From contig CAJFHC010000013.1 in NCBI GenBank assembly GCA_904378045.1, forward strand, positions 22,729 through 66,621: a stretch of DNA of 43,893 nucleotides. The letters run 5' to 3'. Position numbers and translations under genes: made by a program. The DNA is from Candidatus Metalachnospira gallinarum (GTDB lineage: Bacteria > Bacillota > Clostridia > Lachnospirales > Anaerotignaceae). The notes below the pieces were generated by a model. It saw only the letters and a list, made by a program, of their open reading frames with translations, was not told where the DNA came from and searched no databases. Of this stretch, positions 35,107-42,912 are shown piece by piece (positions within the stretch are counted from its first letter, which is position 1; the number at the start of each line of letters is the position of its first letter).

Positions 35107-36361
35107 TTTCGGCACCTCCGCTCCTGTCCGCAGCTATGATGAATACTCCCTTCTTTTTCAGACCGGCGGCCGCTTTTTTTACATCGGCGGCGGTTACGGA
35201 CTCAACCGTCTTTTCCATGTCTTCCTCCTCCGTAATTCCAAGCAGCATTTCGTTTATTCTGCTGTTGACCGCTCCGCTTCTTCTGTCCTCTCCTGCCTTT
35301 ATGTCTCTCAGGACGGTTCTTTTGGCCGACTCAAAAAGTCTGTCATCTATGCGGAAACTGTTTATTCCCTCGTCAATAAGTTTTACCGTTTTTTCCTCGC
35401 TTCCGGGAGCAACTCCGCAGTCTATTACATAAATCATTCTGAACCGCATCAGTTTTGCCCCTATATAGTAGCAAAGCCCCTCGTCCTGCCTTATTTTATC
35501 ATAAAGTATGGACGACCCGGCTCCGCACAAAATTTCCTTTAATATAAGCGCCGAGCAATAGTCCTTTCCCTTATTGTCTCCGACAAGCTCGTATGCCGCC
35601 GCGATCCTGCTTTGGCCGATATTCCTTTTCTCCGTTTTTTCCGCGCAGCCTCCGGCCGCTTTAGCCTCATCGGCGGGCAGCTTGTTTATCTCTCCCCTTC
35701 TGAAAACAAATCCTTTGGCCGTTTCCAGCGCCAAGCCTTCATCAACGCTTCCGGATATAAAAATATCCGTATGACCCGTGCTTTTAAGCCTGTCATAAAA
35801 ATCATTAAGTTCCTTAAGGCTTATTTTCTCCAGATCGTCGGCATATCCGTCGGAATGGACGGAAAACGGATCGTTTGGATATACCATGTCCATAAGTTTC
35901 TCAACGGCGTAGTCGGCCGCCGTATCCTCCCTCTCCGCCAATATCTGAGCCAGTCTGCCCTTCGCCTGCCTGAACGCTTTGTCGACTATCCTTCCGCCTA
36001 TTATTTCTCTCATAAGCGACGCGGCGTTTTTAAATACCTTTTCTCCCGCGTTTTCGTCCTTTATTACTTCCATATTTAATGTAAGAAGCTCACGCCCGCC
36101 TTTTTTTATGACAGCCGTCTCAAATACGGCTCCGTACATTTCCGCCAGCCTCTCGTCAAGTTTCTTTATATCTCCGGCAGGCCCAAGTCTGAGAGCTTCA
36201 GCCAAAAGGGAAATCATCGTGGCATTTTCTCTCTCGCAGGGAATTATCCATAAAACAGAAATAAAATTAGTATTGAATTTTTCCTCTCTGATGTTATGAA
36301 GCCTTACGGCCTCTGATATTTCGGTTATTCTGTCGTTCTTAATATATTCTCCCGTAAGCAT
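35090..36361 (-). CDS. M16-family protein lacking the zinc motif, YmfF-like
   Basis: A 423-residue protein with the M16 fold (GLCYYIGAKL and the DELGLCYY-like C-terminal region) but no HxxEH motif, as in the non-catalytic partner of two-subunit M16 proteases. It overlaps the active subunit gene by 17 bases, so the two are translated together and probably form a heterodimer. GAGGTG precedes the ATG. Confidence 0.83.
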   Translation of the reverse strand: MLTGEYIKNDRITEISEAVRLHNIREEKFNTNFISVLWIIPCERENATMISLLAEALRLGPAGDIKKLDERLAEMYGAVFETAVIKKGGRELLTLNMEVIKDENAGEKVFKNAASLMREIIGGRIVDKAFRQAKGRLAQILAEREDTAADYAVEKLMDMVYPNDPFSVHSDGYADDLEKISLKELNDFYDRLKSTGHTDIFISGSVDEGLALETAKGFVFRRGEINKLPADEAKAAGGCAEKTEKRNIGQSRIAAAYELVGDNKGKDYCSALILKEILCGAGSSILYDKIRQDEGLCYYIGAKLMRFRMIYVIDCGVAPGSEEKTVKLIDEGINSFRIDDRLFESAKRTVLRDIKAGEDRRSGAVNSRINEMLLGITEEEDMEKTVESVTAADVKKAAAGLKKKGVFIIAADRSGGAENGRDA

Positions 36362-36406
36362 AAAATCACCTCGGGGATATTATATCCTTGTGAGGAAAAA
36401 TTATGC

Positions 36407-36435
36407 TTGATGTGCCGGATAAGTAATGATAAAAT
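36407..36435 (+). promoter_or_regulatory. Predicted promoter of the thioesterase gene
   Basis: The -35 is TTGATG (36407-36412) and the -10 is TAAAAT (36430-36435) with an upstream TG, spaced 17 bases. Confidence 0.65.
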
Positions 36436-36504
36436 TTATTGAGCGGAGACATTTGTTTAATTTGATCCGTTTTAAAAGTATTGAGCGTTTATCGGAGGTA
36501 GAAA

Positions 36505-36990
36505 ATGAACGAAAGCACGAAAATGACATATGAAGATTTAAAGGCCGGATTTGAAAAACTCAAGGAAAACCGCGGTCTCGGCAAGGAGGAGGATCCGATA
36601 ACGCTCCAGTTGGGAAGCGACCTGTGGGACTATTCTCCAAAGGAAGAATATATCACCTTCGCTTTTCCCGTCATAAAAAAGGAACTCAACCCAAACGGAG
36701 CTATGATGGGCGGTATTGTCTGCACAGCGCTTGATATGACCTACGGCCTGCTTGTCTATGCCCTCTGCGGCGGCGGAGTAATCCCTCCGACCGTGTCCAT
36801 GACGACCAATTTTATAAACGCCATATTTTTCGGGGATACGCTTCTTATCACGGCTAAAGTAATATCCTGGGGAAAGAGGATAATCAATATGCGGGCCGAG
36901 GGAATATCCAAAAAGACCGGCAAAACCGTCGTTACTTCCACAGCCGTGTTCATAAGCGACGCGGATTTCAGCCTTAGACAGAACGGCTGA
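36505..36990 (+). CDS. Hotdog-fold acyl-CoA thioesterase, PaaI-like
   Basis: A 161-residue single hotdog domain. The long central helix region NGAMMGGIVCTALDMTYGLL corresponds to the HGG-xxxxxxD helix of PaaI/4HBT thioesterases, with Asn-Gly-Ala in place of the usual His-Gly-Gly start, and TVSMTTNFINAIFFGDTLLI is the typical substrate-tunnel strand. The reaction would be hydrolysis of a small acyl-CoA; the substrate is unknown. GGAGG stands six bases before the ATG. It is a single-gene unit with its own promoter and terminator. Confidence 0.75.
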   Translation: MNESTKMTYEDLKAGFEKLKENRGLGKEEDPITLQLGSDLWDYSPKEEYITFAFPVIKKELNPNGAMMGGIVCTALDMTYGLLVYALCGGGVIPPTVSMTTNFINAIFFGDTLLITAKVISWGKRIINMRAEGISKKTGKTVVTSTAVFISDADFSLRQNG

Positions 36991-37020
36991 ATATTTTAAA
37001 AGTATATAAAAGCATTCTCA

Positions 37021-37061
37021 AAAAACCGCCGAAAGAGGAGTTTCCTCAATCAGCGGTTTTT
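37021..37061. terminator. Bidirectional terminator, thioesterase / deaminase
   Basis: AAAACCGC and GCGGTTTT close an outer stem with an inner GAGGA/TCCTC hairpin. T-runs follow on both strands, so it can end both convergent genes. Confidence 0.8.
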
Positions 37062-37064
37062 ATT

Positions 37065-37532
37065 TCAGCCCTTTTCGTGACCGGAAAAGTAATCCTTTAA
37101 AATTTTAACGCTTTCTTCCCTGAGCACTCCTGTAGTCACCTTTGGCCCCCACGGCGAATTTTCAAAAACCATATCGCTGCATCCGCCGCCCTTAGAGCCA
37201 AGTACATCGCAGAGATCCTTATCGCTGGCTCCGTAAACAAGTCTTCCAAGTTTGACCCACACAAGGGCTCCTGAACACATAAAGCAGGGCTCACAGCTTG
37301 AGTAGAGGGTATAGCCGCTGAGATCTGTGATATGTGTCTCGGCGCAGAACCTTCTTATCAGTCCGGCCTCGGCATGGAACGTGGGGTCGGTTGCGGAATA
37401 TATCTGATTTTCGTTTGTATATACAACTTCTCCGTCCTTGACAAGCACGGCTCCAAACGGTTCGTTGCCATGCTCGACAGCCTTCGCGGCAAGGTCAATG
37501 GCCATCTTCATAAATTTCTCGTCATCGTTCAT
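37065..37532 (-). CDS. Nucleoside deaminase, guanine deaminase-like
   Basis: A 155-residue zinc enzyme of the CDA superfamily. The zinc and catalytic residues are His53-Ala-Glu55 (FHAEAGLI) and Cys83/Cys86 (CEPCFMC). The length and the simple domain match bacterial guanine deaminase, but tRNA adenosine deaminase (TadA) has the same core, so the substrate is open. TadA usually has HAE-xxAI and an Arg-rich C-terminus; neither is clear here. AAGGAG precedes the ATG. Confidence 0.75.
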   Translation of the reverse strand: MNDDEKFMKMAIDLAAKAVEHGNEPFGAVLVKDGEVVYTNENQIYSATDPTFHAEAGLIRRFCAETHITDLSGYTLYSSCEPCFMCSGALVWVKLGRLVYGASDKDLCDVLGSKGGGCSDMVFENSPWGPKVTTGVLREESVKILKDYFSGHEKG

Positions 37533-37584
37533 ATCATTATTCTCCTTGTTTTTCAGAAAATTCCCATCAAGTCATAAACGCGGC

Positions 37585-37612
37585 AACGGCACAGCCCACA
37601 GGCCGTGCCGTT
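37585..37612 (-). terminator. Hairpin after the stalk-domain gene
   Basis: AACGGCAC and GTGCCGTT form an 8-bp stem about 30 bases after the stop of the stalk-domain gene. No T-run follows on the minus strand, so it is a weak or factor-dependent terminator. Confidence 0.4.
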
Positions 37613-37642
37613 TATCCAATATTCAACGGAAGTCCGTTAATA

Positions 37643-38923
37643 TCATCTGATATATACTATTCTGTCACGGGTAAGCGAATTTTTCGACCTAAGCTCCTCG
37701 GACGTCTCGGCTATGGCGCGGATATTCGTATCCCACCATGTCGTATCCGTATCGTTCTCGCCATAGGTGTATACAACAGGAGTTTCCTCAACGGACATAT
37801 CCCTGTCCGTTACAGTAAATGAAACCGTGCCGCTGTTGTTCTCCCTGAAAGATATCCTTATGGGAATATAAGCGTAGTCATCGGCGGTTATCATAATGCA
37901 CTGCTTTCCGCCGTAGACTCCCCATTTGCACTCTATGGGGCTGCTGTGGTCGTATGCAACGTCAAACACTCCGCTGGCGTCGTCAGCATAATCAACGGGA
38001 ATAATGAGCATTCCCTCATCGCCGACAAAGAGTTTCTCATATTCGTCATCCGATCTGTCAAAAACGAACAGTCCGTTTTCCCTTTCTATGCTTCTCTGAT
38101 TGTCAACGATCTCATTCAAAATATCCTTATAGTGAAGGCCTTTTTCGGCAAGCATATCGTTGAATGTCGTAAGCGCCTTCTCCTTTCTGTCAACTACCCT
38201 TACATTGATATATGTTCTATGGTATCCGGTTGACGTAAAGCCCTTATAATAGAGCATTATGCCAGCCGTTCCTCTTTCGTTGGCATGGATGAAAAGAGCT
38301 TTTCTTCCGTCATAATATCCCTTTCTTACATCGCATACAGTCTCATCGTCGTCATCCATATCTACAACTATGGAAAGATTGGGATCGCAGTTTATCGGAA
38401 GAACTATATCCTCGCCGGAGCTTAAATAAACCGTTGAAAACTCGGCCTCCGGAGCCTCGGAGTAGTCATCGTTATAGCTTGCCCTTGCCGCGGCGGCGGA
38501 GTAAACCGAAACAGTCCTTGTCATCTCGTTCCAAGTCACGTCAATGTCAAGCCCATCTGAAAGAGCCCTGATGGGAACATACGCGTTTCCGTCCTCGATT
38601 ATCATGGGCACCGGTATATCCTTTATCCTGTTATCAACGATCATGGTGCTTACGCCCTCCGTAAACTCCACGGTCTTGCTGGCGTCCTTAATGGTAGCCG
38701 TCTTTGTCTGCTCGTCCCAGAATATCCTGCATCCGAGTTTTTCGCCCACAAAGCGCACGGGAACCATTGTATATCCCTCGTATGTAATGGCAGAGGCGTC
38801 ATATATTTCCTCTCCGTTAACGAATATTCTTGAATCCGATCCGACAGTGTCATTTGCATATACTGAAACCGACATAAGGGCTGCGGCCCCTACGGTTATA
38901 AAAGCTCTTCCAAAATTTTTCAT
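37643..38923 (-). CDS. Secreted protein with copper amine oxidase N-terminal (stalk) domains
   Basis: A 426-residue exported protein. ATG at 38923 gives a signal peptide (MKNFGRAFITVGAAALMSVSVYA) and follows AGGAGG; longer starts do not. Two stalk repeats follow (RIFVNGEEIYDASAITYEGYTMVPVRFVGEKL near 30-60 and GNAYVPIRALSDGLDIDVTWNEMTRTVSVYS near 110-140). The remaining 270 residues are a beta-rich region of unknown family with several Asp/Glu-rich loops. The stalk domain is common in clostridial secreted proteins and does not imply amine oxidase activity. The promoter is at 38970-38998. Confidence 0.75.
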   Translation of the reverse strand: MKNFGRAFITVGAAALMSVSVYANDTVGSDSRIFVNGEEIYDASAITYEGYTMVPVRFVGEKLGCRIFWDEQTKTATIKDASKTVEFTEGVSTMIVDNRIKDIPVPMIIEDGNAYVPIRALSDGLDIDVTWNEMTRTVSVYSAAAARASYNDDYSEAPEAEFSTVYLSSGEDIVLPINCDPNLSIVVDMDDDDETVCDVRKGYYDGRKALFIHANERGTAGIMLYYKGFTSTGYHRTYINVRVVDRKEKALTTFNDMLAEKGLHYKDILNEIVDNQRSIERENGLFVFDRSDDEYEKLFVGDEGMLIIPVDYADDASGVFDVAYDHSSPIECKWGVYGGKQCIMITADDYAYIPIRISFRENNSGTVSFTVTDRDMSVEETPVVYTYGENDTDTTWWDTNIRAIAETSEELRSKNSLTRDRIVYIR

Positions 38924-38969
38924 ATTCAATGTCCTCCTGACAAGATACGTCAATAATATACCTATATAA

Positions 38970-38998
38970 ATATTAATACATTTTTCAATATTATTCAA
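38970..38998 (-). promoter_or_regulatory. Predicted promoter of the stalk-domain gene
   Basis: On the minus strand the -35 is TTGAAT (38993-38998) and the -10 is TAATAT (38970-38975), spaced 17 bases, in a very AT-rich region. Confidence 0.45.
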
Positions 38999-39070
38999 GA
39001 AAATAAAGCACTTAAATATAAATTTTGGAATAAAATTTTTTACTGCCGCGCATGCCGTTTTTAAATTCCT

Positions 39071-39592
39071 TCAGGCAATATTTATCTGGCACATTCTCAT
39101 AACGTCAAGGGCTTCCTCGTGGGTCTTGGGCGTTACTCCGGCGCAGCATGATCCGTCCACGGTTATCTTCGTCTCGGGCAGTTTCGCCTTCAAAATGACA
39201 GCGTTTGAAACAACGCATATATCAGTGCAGAGTCCGACCATTTCTATCTCTATAGGTTCCTTATCGTTTCTCGCCAGAAGAATATCCGCAAGGTCGAGGC
39301 TTCCGAAACCGGGCTTATCTATTACTCTCGCTCCTGAAACCGCTTCAGCTATCCTGCTTTCCAGCATCCATCCCTCGGTATCTTTTATACAGTGCTTCAC
39401 TGGAAGGCATTTTCCCTCCTGTGTCTCAAGGTAGTTTTCATGGTGGGTATCCCTTGTGACATAAATATTTTCCGGCTTATACCCGCCTATTTTTTTAACG
39501 ACGTTATCCACAATCGCCTCTGCTTCCTTTGTTCCGAGGGAGCCGGTTATAAAATCATTCTGCATATCTATTACAACAAGTATTTTTTCCAT
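39071..39592 (-). CDS. Isochorismatase-family cysteine hydrolase, nicotinamidase-like
   Basis: A 173-residue hydrolase. The catalytic triad is Asp9 (VVIDMQNDF), Lys93 (VIDKPGFGSL) and Cys126 (LCTDICVVSN). A metal site Asp48-x-His50 (TRDTHHENY) with His67 (VKHCIKDTEGW) favours nicotinamidase over isochorismatase, so conversion of nicotinamide to nicotinate is the best guess. ATG at 39592 lies nine bases after AGGAG; an ATG two codons upstream is too close. No NAD gene is adjacent. Confidence 0.82.
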   Translation of the reverse strand: MEKILVVIDMQNDFITGSLGTKEAEAIVDNVVKKIGGYKPENIYVTRDTHHENYLETQEGKCLPVKHCIKDTEGWMLESRIAEAVSGARVIDKPGFGSLDLADILLARNDKEPIEIEMVGLCTDICVVSNAVILKAKLPETKITVDGSCCAGVTPKTHEEALDVMRMCQINIA

Positions 39593-39646
39593 TTTCATTA
39601 TCTCCTGTCATATCGTTCCGTAAATTTTATAATATAATTTCCTGAA

Positions 39647-39675
39647 ATAGTATCATTATAAATATAAAATGTCAA
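39647..39675 (-). promoter_or_regulatory. Predicted promoter of the nicotinamidase-like gene
   Basis: On the minus strand the -35 is TTGACA (39670-39675) and the -10 is TACTAT (39647-39652) with an upstream TG, spaced 17 bases. Confidence 0.65.
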
Positions 39676-39712
39676 TGTCTCCGTTTAAACGTCCAAGCCC
39701 TGTAAATTTTCA

Positions 39713-39741
39713 TTGTGATGGAGCCCCGTTCGGGTTATAAT
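39713..39741 (+). promoter_or_regulatory. Promoter of the 52-residue microprotein
   Basis: The -35 is TTGTGA (39713-39718) and the -10 is TATAAT (39736-39741), spaced 17 bases. The spacer contains a CCCCG/CGGGT near-palindrome. The leader is about 33 bases and contains AAGGAGG. Confidence 0.7.
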
Positions 39742-39780
39742 ATATAAAAAGCGCCTGAGTAAGGTCAAAGGAGGATTTCT

Positions 39781-39939
39781 ATGAATATATTTAATCTTGA
39801 CATTACAAGAATAGTAAAATATGTCTGCCTTACGTCCATCGCCATTGTCGGAATCATTTTCGGCTGTCATACTTTCCAGAGAATGTTTGAGATCCAGGCT
39901 AATCTTGAGTATGATAAGACCTGGTCAGATGAGGATTGA
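39781..39939 (+). CDS. 52-residue single-pass membrane microprotein
   Basis: Translation gives MNIFNLDITRIVKYVCLTSI followed by a hydrophobic stretch ending near residue 31 (AIVGIIFGC), then a polar tail that ends acidic (TWSDED). One membrane helix at about 13-31 is predicted, with the acidic tail outside or inside unresolved. AAGGAGG stands seven bases before the ATG, a good promoter lies upstream and a strong terminator follows three bases after the stop. The unit is complete although very short. I do not recognise a family. Confidence 0.7.
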   Translation: MNIFNLDITRIVKYVCLTSIAIVGIIFGCHTFQRMFEIQANLEYDKTWSDED

Positions 39940-39940
39940 A

Positions 39941-39981
39941 AAAAGGTGCTCCAAACAGCGTATGATTTGGGGCACCTTTTT
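39941..39981. terminator. Bidirectional terminator, microprotein / crotonase
   Basis: AAAAGGTGCTCCAAA and TTTGGGGCACCTTTT form a 15-base stem with one mismatch around a 10-base loop. T-runs lie on both sides, serving the microprotein (+) and the crotonase gene (-). Confidence 0.9.
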
Positions 39982-40001
39982 ATAATTGTCCGTTTTATTA
40001 T

Positions 40002-40793
40002 TTATTTAAACTCAGCTTTGCGTTTTTCAACGAACGCCTTTGTTCCCTCAAGGGCGTCGGGAGCAGTATAAGCCGCCGCGAGCATATCCTTCTCTATTTC
40101 AAGGCCGTTTCTTATATCCGTGTCGCATCCTCTGTCAATGGCTGTTTTCGCGCATACAACGGCTGAGAATGACTTGGAGAGAATGAGCTTCATCATTTCC
40201 TCGGCTTCGTCCATCAGACGTTCGGGCGCTACGACTTTGTTTACAAGGCCAATCCTGTATGCCTCGTCAGCCTTTACCTGTCTGGCTGTGAAAATAAGTT
40301 CCTTCGCTATTCCCTTTCCAACAGTTCTTGCCAGTCTCTGCGTTCCTCCGAAGCAGGGAATGAGTCCGAGATTTACCTCGGGCTGGCCAAATACCGCCTT
40401 TTCCGAGGCGATCCTTATATCGCAGGCAAGCGCCACCTCGCAGCCTCCGCCAAGGGCGTATCCGTTTACGGCTGCGATAACGGGCTTCTCAAGATTCTCA
40501 ATGGCGTCGCAGGCCGCCTGTCCTCTCTTTGACACTTTTCTTCCTTCGGCCGAGGTAAAGTTATTAAGCTCGCTTATGTCCGCTCCGGCGATGAATGCCC
40601 TTCCCTTTGAGGATATGATAACGCCTCTGATGTCGTCGTCCTTACCGATCCTGTCCATAACGGTAACGATCTCCTCAAGGGTCTCCGCGTTAAGGGCATT
40701 GAGCGCCTTTTCCCTGTTCATATAGAGAAACGCTATGGAGTCCCTTTCCTCTCCGACTATGTTCTTTATTCCTTCAAGTACCTTTTCGATCAT
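40002..40793 (-). CDS. Enoyl-CoA hydratase / crotonase family
   Basis: A 263-residue crotonase that adds water to short enoyl-CoA esters. Oxyanion-hole residues lie in AFIAGADISEL and NGYALGGGCE. The two catalytic glutamates are Glu119 (GGGCEVALACD) and Glu139 (GQPEVNLGLIP), so hydratase activity is likely. GGGGAGG precedes the ATG. It follows an AEC permease by 22 bases, probably one operon; no thiolase or acyl-CoA dehydrogenase is next to it. Crotonyl-CoA in butyrate synthesis is the typical clostridial substrate, not proven here. Confidence 0.88.
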   Translation of the reverse strand: MIEKVLEGIKNIVGEERDSIAFLYMNREKALNALNAETLEEIVTVMDRIGKDDDIRGVIISSKGRAFIAGADISELNNFTSAEGRKVSKRGQAACDAIENLEKPVIAAVNGYALGGGCEVALACDIRIASEKAVFGQPEVNLGLIPCFGGTQRLARTVGKGIAKELIFTARQVKADEAYRIGLVNKVVAPERLMDEAEEMMKLILSKSFSAVVCAKTAIDRGCDTDIRNGLEIEKDMLAAAYTAPDALEGTKAFVEKRKAEFK

Positions 40794-40815
40794 AAATTAT
40801 TACCTCCCCATATTT

Positions 40816-41760
40816 TTATATTATCGTGATATATACAAAAGGTATAGTCACGAGACAAAGCAATGTTGATATGAATATATATTTCGACGCGAGAACATCG
40901 TCTCCTCCGTATTCTTTTGCGAACAGAGCGCAGAAGCTGGCCGTGGGAATGGCTGAGCCGACAACAAGGGTGTCAAGGAACATTTCGTCCTCAATAAACA
41001 GCCTTCCGACCGCATATATAACAAGCGGGATGGCTATCAGCCTTATGGCCGCCACAATGTATACCTTCCAGTCGGCAAGTATCTCTCTTGGATCGTTCTT
41101 TGTAAGAGTCGCGCCTATGTATATCATAGCCATGGGCGTTGTGAGATTGGCAAGTCCAGTGAGCGTGTCCATTATGGGCTGAGGCGGGTGAACATCCGCC
41201 ACGGCGAGTATAAGTCCCAGAAGAAGCGCGTAGTTGACCGGCATCCTAAGCATTTTTTCGGCCATAAGGGAAAGTCCCTTTTTGCCCGGAGTCTCGTTGC
41301 CGAATTTTGATATGGTAAGCATTCCGAGAGTATATACGGCAACGCTGCAGGCAAGATTTCCGAATGAGGCGTTCATAAGGACTTCCTCTCCCAATATGGA
41401 CGTGAGGACCGGTATTCCGATGAACGTATAGTTGGGAAATGTTACGGCGAACGTCGTTACTCCTATCTGGTCTCTTTTGAGCCTCATAAGCCTGGCCGTA
41501 ATATATCCTATGGGCGTCGAAAGTATATATATGGCAAAGCTGATTATCAGCATGGCTATTCCCTGGGATACCATGCTTCGGTCAAAGGAAGTCAGGAAAA
41601 TATTAAGTATGAGCGCGGGAAGGGATATGAAAAGCAGCAGCTTGACTATTCCGTTTGAAAACTCCTCGCTTAGTATTTTAAGTTTTCTCGCCCCATAGCC
41701 TATGGCAATATATATGGTAAGTATAACGAGCTTACTCATTATCGTAAAAAACAGTTCCAA
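40816..41760 (-). CDS. AEC-family (auxin efflux carrier-like) permease
   Basis: A 314-residue membrane protein with about ten helices in two halves, the AEC fold. The first half holds IGYGARKLKILSEEFSNGIVKLL, and the central region FPNYTFIGIPVLTSILG is the conserved unwound-helix motif of the family. Bacterial members carry malate, malonate or other organic anions. The start is TTG after GGGGG, since the next Met (residue 8) has no ribosome site. It is cotranscribed with the crotonase. Confidence 0.82.
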   Translation of the reverse strand: MELFFTIMSKLVILTIYIAIGYGARKLKILSEEFSNGIVKLLLFISLPALILNIFLTSFDRSMVSQGIAMLIISFAIYILSTPIGYITARLMRLKRDQIGVTTFAVTFPNYTFIGIPVLTSILGEEVLMNASFGNLACSVAVYTLGMLTISKFGNETPGKKGLSLMAEKMLRMPVNYALLLGLILAVADVHPPQPIMDTLTGLANLTTPMAMIYIGATLTKNDPREILADWKVYIVAAIRLIAIPLVIYAVGRLFIEDEMFLDTLVVGSAIPTASFCALFAKEYGGDDVLASKYIFISTLLCLVTIPFVYITII

Positions 41761-41829
41761 TGCGATTCCCCCTAAATCATCGGTTCCCCGTATTACCGAC
41801 TTTTCAAATGTATTATCTTGTCTTAGTTC

Positions 41830-41858
41830 AATATATCACATCAGACAATTCAATACAA
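41830..41858 (-). promoter_or_regulatory. Predicted promoter of the AEC permease-crotonase operon
   Basis: On the minus strand the -35 is TTGTAT (41853-41858) and the -10 is TATATT (41830-41835) with an upstream TG, spaced 17 bases. It diverges from the riboswitch promoter about 22 bases away. Confidence 0.6.
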
Positions 41859-41879
41859 GACTCAGGTTGTCTAAAGCTA

Positions 41880-41908
41880 TTGACTTTCGTTCCGCATGGC
41901 ATTATACT
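41880..41908 (+). promoter_or_regulatory. Promoter of the FMN riboswitch-ribU transcript
   Basis: The -35 is TTGACT (41880-41885) and the -10 is TATACT (41903-41908), spaced 17 bases. Transcription would begin at about 41915, at the first stem of the riboswitch. Confidence 0.8.
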
Positions 41909-41914
41909 GGTATC

Positions 41915-42041
41915 AGTTTCAGGGCGAGGCGAAATTCCTCACCGGCGGTAATAAGCTTTTTTTCGCTTGAGTCCGAGAGCCTGTTCCAGGCTGATTTGGG
42001 TTAGATCCCCGAACCGACGGTATAGTCCGGATAAAGGAACT
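41915..42041 (+). ncRNA. FMN riboswitch (RFN element)
   Basis: The conserved RFN blocks are visible: AGGGCGAGGCGAAATTCCTC then ACCGGCGGTAAT near 41921-41954, GAGAGCCTG near 41975, and CCGACGGTATAGTCCGGATA near 42013-42033. The closing stem is GTTTC/GGAAC. A terminator follows at 42062-42087 in front of ribU. The expected action is FMN binding, terminator formation and shut-off of riboflavin uptake. Confidence 0.95.
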
Positions 42042-42061
42042 TTTATTTTGTTGTTTTTTCG

Positions 42062-42087
42062 CGCCCGGAATACCCGGGCGTTTTTTA
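42062..42087 (+). terminator. FMN-riboswitch expression-platform terminator
   Basis: CGCCCGG and CCGGGCG form a 7-bp stem around a 5-base loop, followed by six Ts, 36 bases before the ribU ATG. Confidence 0.9.
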
Positions 42088-42122
42088 TTTCAAACAAATG
42101 ACAATTTCAGGAGGCATTAAAA

Positions 42123-42686
42123 ATGGAAAGATCATCGCAGTTAAGAAAGCTGACAACAATGGGTATGATGGCGGCAATATCCATAATTCTCGTGTATCTC
42201 ATACACTTCCCGATATTCCCCGCGGCATCGTTTTTGGAATATGACCCAGCCGACATTCCCATATTCATCTGCACATTTCTTTACGGGCCTCTGAGCGGTT
42301 TCATTCTTACGGTCATCGTCTCATTTATACAGGGTTTTACCGTAAGCGCGCAGAGCGGCATAATCGGCGTTATGATGCATATTTTCGCCACGGGCTTCTT
42401 TACCATAGTGGCCGGAAATATATATAAAAGGAATCGCACGAAAAAAACGGCGATAACATCGCTTATCATCGGCTCCATAGTTATGGTTCTTATGATGTGT
42501 ATATGGAACGTAATATTTACGCCCATATTTATGGGAACGCCCAGGGACGCCGTGCTTAAAATGCTCGTTCCGATCATTATTCCGTTCAACGCCATAAAGG
42601 CCGGAGTAAACTCTTTTATAACATTCCTGATTTATAAAAAAATAGCTAACCATATTCCCCATGGAGACGCTCTTTTAAAAAATTAA
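42123..42686 (+). CDS. ribU: Riboflavin ECF transporter substrate-binding subunit
   Basis: A 187-residue membrane S component with about six helices that binds riboflavin and works with a shared ECF energy module encoded elsewhere. Typical features are the N-terminal LTTMGMMAAISIIL helix, EYDPADIPIFICTFLYGP (contains the substrate-contacting region), and helix 4 to 6 with MCIWNVIFTPIFMG and IIPFNAIKAGVNSFI. AGGAGG precedes the ATG. The FMN riboswitch directly upstream strongly supports the substrate. Confidence 0.95.
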   Translation: MERSSQLRKLTTMGMMAAISIILVYLIHFPIFPAASFLEYDPADIPIFICTFLYGPLSGFILTVIVSFIQGFTVSAQSGIIGVMMHIFATGFFTIVAGNIYKRNRTKKTAITSLIIGSIVMVLMMCIWNVIFTPIFMGTPRDAVLKMLVPIIIPFNAIKAGVNSFITFLIYKKIANHIPHGDALLKN

Positions 42687-42695
42687 AAAAGTATT

Positions 42696-42730
42696 GGCCT
42701 CTGTTTATCCGGAATAACAGAGGCCTTTTT
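42696..42730 (+). terminator. Terminator of ribU
   Basis: GGCCTCTGTT and AACAGAGGCC form a 10-bp stem, followed by TTTTT. Confidence 0.9.
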
Positions 42731-42912
42731 CAATTTCCCCAACAATTCTCCCAACCGTTTTCCTCATCGCTGATTCTATAGTATTAGACAAAAAGCCGGA
42801 CATTTTATGGCTTTCAACTATTAATTTTGATAGTATGTTTACGTAAATTTTTATATTTGCTATTTTTTTAGTAAAACATATTATTTATAGTTAGAAGAGG
42901 AGTGTATTCTTT

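Noticed and set aside
36379..36384. TATAAT as promoter of the M16 pair
   Set aside because: It is a good -10 but lacks a -35 and would leave almost no leader before the ribosome site.
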